Under the pieces are notes generated by a model. That model was not told where the DNA came from and made no database searches. It worked only from the letters and a program-made list of their open reading frames with translations. DNA of 64,000 bases from Kribbella sp. ALI-6-A (lineage in GTDB: Bacteria; Actinomycetota; Actinomycetes; Propionibacteriales; Kribbellaceae): NCBI RefSeq assembly GCF_001984195.1, contig NZ_MTQN01000009.1:62001-126000 (forward strand), read 5' to 3'. A program made the position numbers and the translations under genes. Positions 62,117 to 64,000 of this stretch are shown here, piece by piece; the stretch's first letter is position 1; the number at the start of each line of letters is the position of its first letter.

Positions 62117-62946
62117 GCAGCGACATCAAGGACCCGCTGGACTCCGCGGCGGACGACTCGGCCCAGCCGATGCGTCACACCGTCGACGACGTCGTCCGGC
62201 GGGGCCGTCGCGGGCAGCGGGTGCGCAGGATCGGCGCGGTCGCGGGCAGCGCCCTCGCCGTCGCCGGCGTCGCCACGGCGATCACCGTCTGGCCGGGTCA
62301 GTCCGACCATCCGCCGGTGGCCGGGCTCGGCCTGCCGGAGTCCACAGTCACCCAGGACGTGACCACCGGCGAGATCATCCAGCCGGCCAAGAGCGCGCTG
62401 TCCGACGCGCAGGTGATCGCGCGCTGCCAGTCGTTCGACAACCAGTACCGGCAGAGCGCCCTGAAGGCCGGTGGCGGCTCGGAGGCGATCGACAGCTGGA
62501 AGGTCGCGCTGACCCAGGGCACCGGAAGCTGGTTCCAGGCGATTCTGGTCTCGCCCGACCGTCAGCGCTACGCGTACTGCCTGGACAACACCGGCGCGAC
62601 CGGGCCGAAGGACGACTACCAGCGCCAGTCGGTCACCGCCGACAAGCCCTACGTCGTCTGGGCCGACGGCAACGGGTCCCGGGGCGTCGTCCCGCGCGGT
62701 GTCGCGAAGATCGAGTTCCGGACCGCCGACGGGATCACCTCACCGGCGGTGATCAAGGACGGCTTCTTCCTGTGGCACTCCGACCGGACCACCGCCGGTC
62801 GCCCGACCGAGCCGATCTGGGCGATCTTCTCCGACGCCCAGGGCCGCGAGATCGCCCGCTTCGACGCCAACCCGTTCCAGAACGACCAGGTCGGCGTACC
62901 CGGCGGCACGACCTTCGAGCGCCGGCCGATCTTCGCCAAGCGCTGA
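62113..62946 (+). CDS. Membrane protein paired with the sigma factor
   Basis: A 277-residue protein. An acidic N-terminus of about 20 residues leads to HTVDDVVRRGRRGQRVRRIG, one helix near 41-60 (IGAVAGSALAVAGVATAITVW), then an outer domain of about 210 residues with two cysteines (IARCQSFDNQ, YAYCLDN). This one-helix plan is typical of proteins encoded next to SigE-family factors in actinobacteria, some of which are anti-sigma factors. No zinc HxxxCxxC motif is present in its cytoplasmic part. Overlaps sigma by 4 nt. Confidence 0.82.
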   Translation: MSSDIKDPLDSAADDSAQPMRHTVDDVVRRGRRGQRVRRIGAVAGSALAVAGVATAITVWPGQSDHPPVAGLGLPESTVTQDVTTGEIIQPAKSALSDAQVIARCQSFDNQYRQSALKAGGGSEAIDSWKVALTQGTGSWFQAILVSPDRQRYAYCLDNTGATGPKDDYQRQSVTADKPYVVWADGNGSRGVVPRGVAKIEFRTADGITSPAVIKDGFFLWHSDRTTAGRPTEPIWAIFSDAQGREIARFDANPFQNDQVGVPGGTTFERRPIFAKR

Positions 62947-62947
62947 G

Positions 62948-62989
62948 CCCGGTGATCCGGCGCGCTCGGCTGCGCGCCGGATCACCGGG
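62948..62989. terminator. Bidirectional terminator, 18-bp stem
   Basis: CCCGGTGATCCGGCGCGC (62948-62965) pairs perfectly with 62972-62989, loop 6 nt. It lies between the sigma operon and the convergent SDR gene. Confidence 0.85.
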
Positions 62990-62993
62990 GTGC

Positions 62994-63923
62994 TCACACC
63001 TGGATGCCCTGGCGCCAGGTGGGATGCGCGGGCTGCCATCCCAGCTCACGCTTGGCCTTGGCGTTGGACGCGCCGCGCAGTTCGGTCATCAGGACGACGC
63101 CGGCAGGCCCGGCGGCCAGCCGGCCGATGAACCGCGGTACGCGCATCGGCTTCTTCGCCCCCAGCATCGCCGCCAGTTCCGGCAGCCACTCGGCGACCGG
63201 GGCGGGGTCGTCGTCGACGATGTTGTAGACGCCGCGGCCACCGTGCTCCACCGCCGCGACCGTGGCCTCGGCGGCGTCGGCGATGTGGACGAACGACCAC
63301 ACCCCGCCGCCGTCGCCGACCACCGGAAACTTGCGTTTGCGGATCAGTTCGAGCTGCTCCGACCCCGGCGCCATCGACGTCCCGGGCCCGTAGAAGGCGC
63401 CGTAGCGCAGCACGATCCCTTCGATCGGGCCGGCGCCCAGCACGGCGTTCTCCAAGTGCTCGACCGCGGCGATCATCCGGGCCATCGGGGCAACCGGCGC
63501 GCGGTCCAACGGATCTTCCTCGGTCTTGACCGGCCCACCGGTCCGGGCGTAGGTGAAGGCACCGTTGCTCTGAGCAACGAAGCGCCGGACGCCGGCGCTG
63601 CGGGCCGCCGCGAGCAGGTTGTCGGTCCCCTCGATCCGCAGCCGGTCGGTGGCGGCGAAGCTTTGTTCGAACCGGCGGGTGTCGATGTGCCCGATGGCGG
63701 TCAACTGGTGAACGATCACCTCCGGCGCCGCCTCGCGCACCGCGGCCTCCACCGCGGCGCGATCGAGCGCGTCGGCGATCACCGGAACCGCGCCCAGCTG
63801 CGCCACCCGGCTTTTGTCCCGCTCCTTGCGGATCATCGCGAACACCTCGTGGCCCGCCTCGATCAGTCGCGGCACCAACTGCGCTCCCATCGCTCCGGTG
63901 GCTCCTGCAACCAGCACTCTCAT
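62994..63923 (-). CDS. NAD-dependent epimerase/dehydratase (SDR family)
   Basis: A 309-residue extended SDR. Cofactor motif GATGAMGAQL near residue 7; VRRFVAQSNGAF near 115; later FVHIADAAEATV and YNIVDDDPAPVAEW, typical of epimerases of the NDUFA9/WcaG type. The usual YxxxK catalytic pair is not clear. CAGGAG precedes ATG 63923. Such genes are often controlled by ECF41 sigma factors; TGTCAGG lies 55-60 nt upstream, but the -10 half is weak. Substrate unknown. Confidence 0.87.
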   Translation of the reverse strand: MRVLVAGATGAMGAQLVPRLIEAGHEVFAMIRKERDKSRVAQLGAVPVIADALDRAAVEAAVREAAPEVIVHQLTAIGHIDTRRFEQSFAATDRLRIEGTDNLLAAARSAGVRRFVAQSNGAFTYARTGGPVKTEEDPLDRAPVAPMARMIAAVEHLENAVLGAGPIEGIVLRYGAFYGPGTSMAPGSEQLELIRKRKFPVVGDGGGVWSFVHIADAAEATVAAVEHGGRGVYNIVDDDPAPVAEWLPELAAMLGAKKPMRVPRFIGRLAAGPAGVVLMTELRGASNAKAKRELGWQPAHPTWRQGIQV

Positions 63924-64000
63924 CGTCAGCTCCTGTTCGTTCGGATCTGACTCCTGAACCGGATGGCCTGCCGTTTCCTGACAGGCCCACAGGGTGATTC

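Noticed and set aside
63923-64000. ECF41-type promoter for the SDR gene
   Set aside because: TGTCAGG resembles the -35 part, but 16 nt later the sequence is GGTT rather than CGTC; too weak to call.

Overview
This window is chromosomal DNA of a high-GC Gram-positive actinomycete. The evidence is very high third-position GC, many GTG starts, many start codons only 6-7 nt after a -10 hexamer (leaderless mRNAs), and actinobacterial marker genes: rbpA, whiA, opcA, a sufR-led suf operon, acVLRF1 and the tkt-tal-pgi-zwf-opcA-pgl operon. From memory the gene set and order suit a Nocardioidaceae member such as Kribbella, but the genus is an inference. I see no rRNA, tRNA, CRISPR array, insertion sequence or prophage gene.

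Layout. 1-13.9 kb: a cut-off ROK repressor diverging from a quinone-oxidoreductase-like gene with a MerR-type promoter; an HTH/PIN toxin-antitoxin-like pair; an FHA protein; a GH3 beta-glucosidase; an ATP-dependent DNA ligase (LigC type); a 58-residue small protein; a multidrug-type ABC exporter; an enoyl-CoA hydratase; an ABC-F ATPase; and a zinc metallopeptidase. 14-25.5 kb (minus strand): a Tad/Flp pilus locus in the order CpaB-like, TadZ-like, TadA, TadB, TadC, Flp pilin, two TadE-like, TadG-like, then a lipoprotein, a secreted PKD-like protein and a membrane LysM/BTAD chimera. No prepilin peptidase is present. 25.5-34.4 kb: a small internally duplicated protein, a 2378-residue giant repeat protein and two translationally linked small paralogues. 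This is the least explained part of the window.

34.4-41.8 kb: acVLRF1, then the minus-strand operon sufR-sufB-sufD-Rieske-sufC-sufS-sufU-sufT, built from overlapping genes. Its promoter carries a SufR-like operator and an iron-box-like sequence. 41.8-46.6 kb: a two-gene ABC exporter followed by heme A synthase (ctaA), a ScyD/ScyE-like secreted protein, and heme O synthase (ctaB). 47-55.4 kb: tkt, tal, pgi, zwf, opcA and pgl, mostly overlapping, covering the pentose phosphate pathway and entry to glycolysis. 55.6-64 kb: a PEP mutase/isocitrate lyase family enzyme; the minus-strand series whiA, gap, pgk, tpiA, secG, rbpA; an ECF-like sigma factor with a membrane partner; and an SDR epimerase.

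How it fits together: suf builds Fe-S clusters, ctaA and ctaB make heme A for the aa3 oxidase, and the two sugar-phosphate operons form the central carbon backbone. The accessory content (Tad pilus, giant protein, TA-like pair, exporters) lies mostly in the first half. The best candidate for an undescribed system is the three-gene unit at 26190-34435: a giant protein of about five modules spaced roughly 250-340 residues apart, followed by two small proteins that share a C-terminal domain. It resembles a polymorphic-toxin or giant-effector locus with immunity-like partners, but that reading is an inference.
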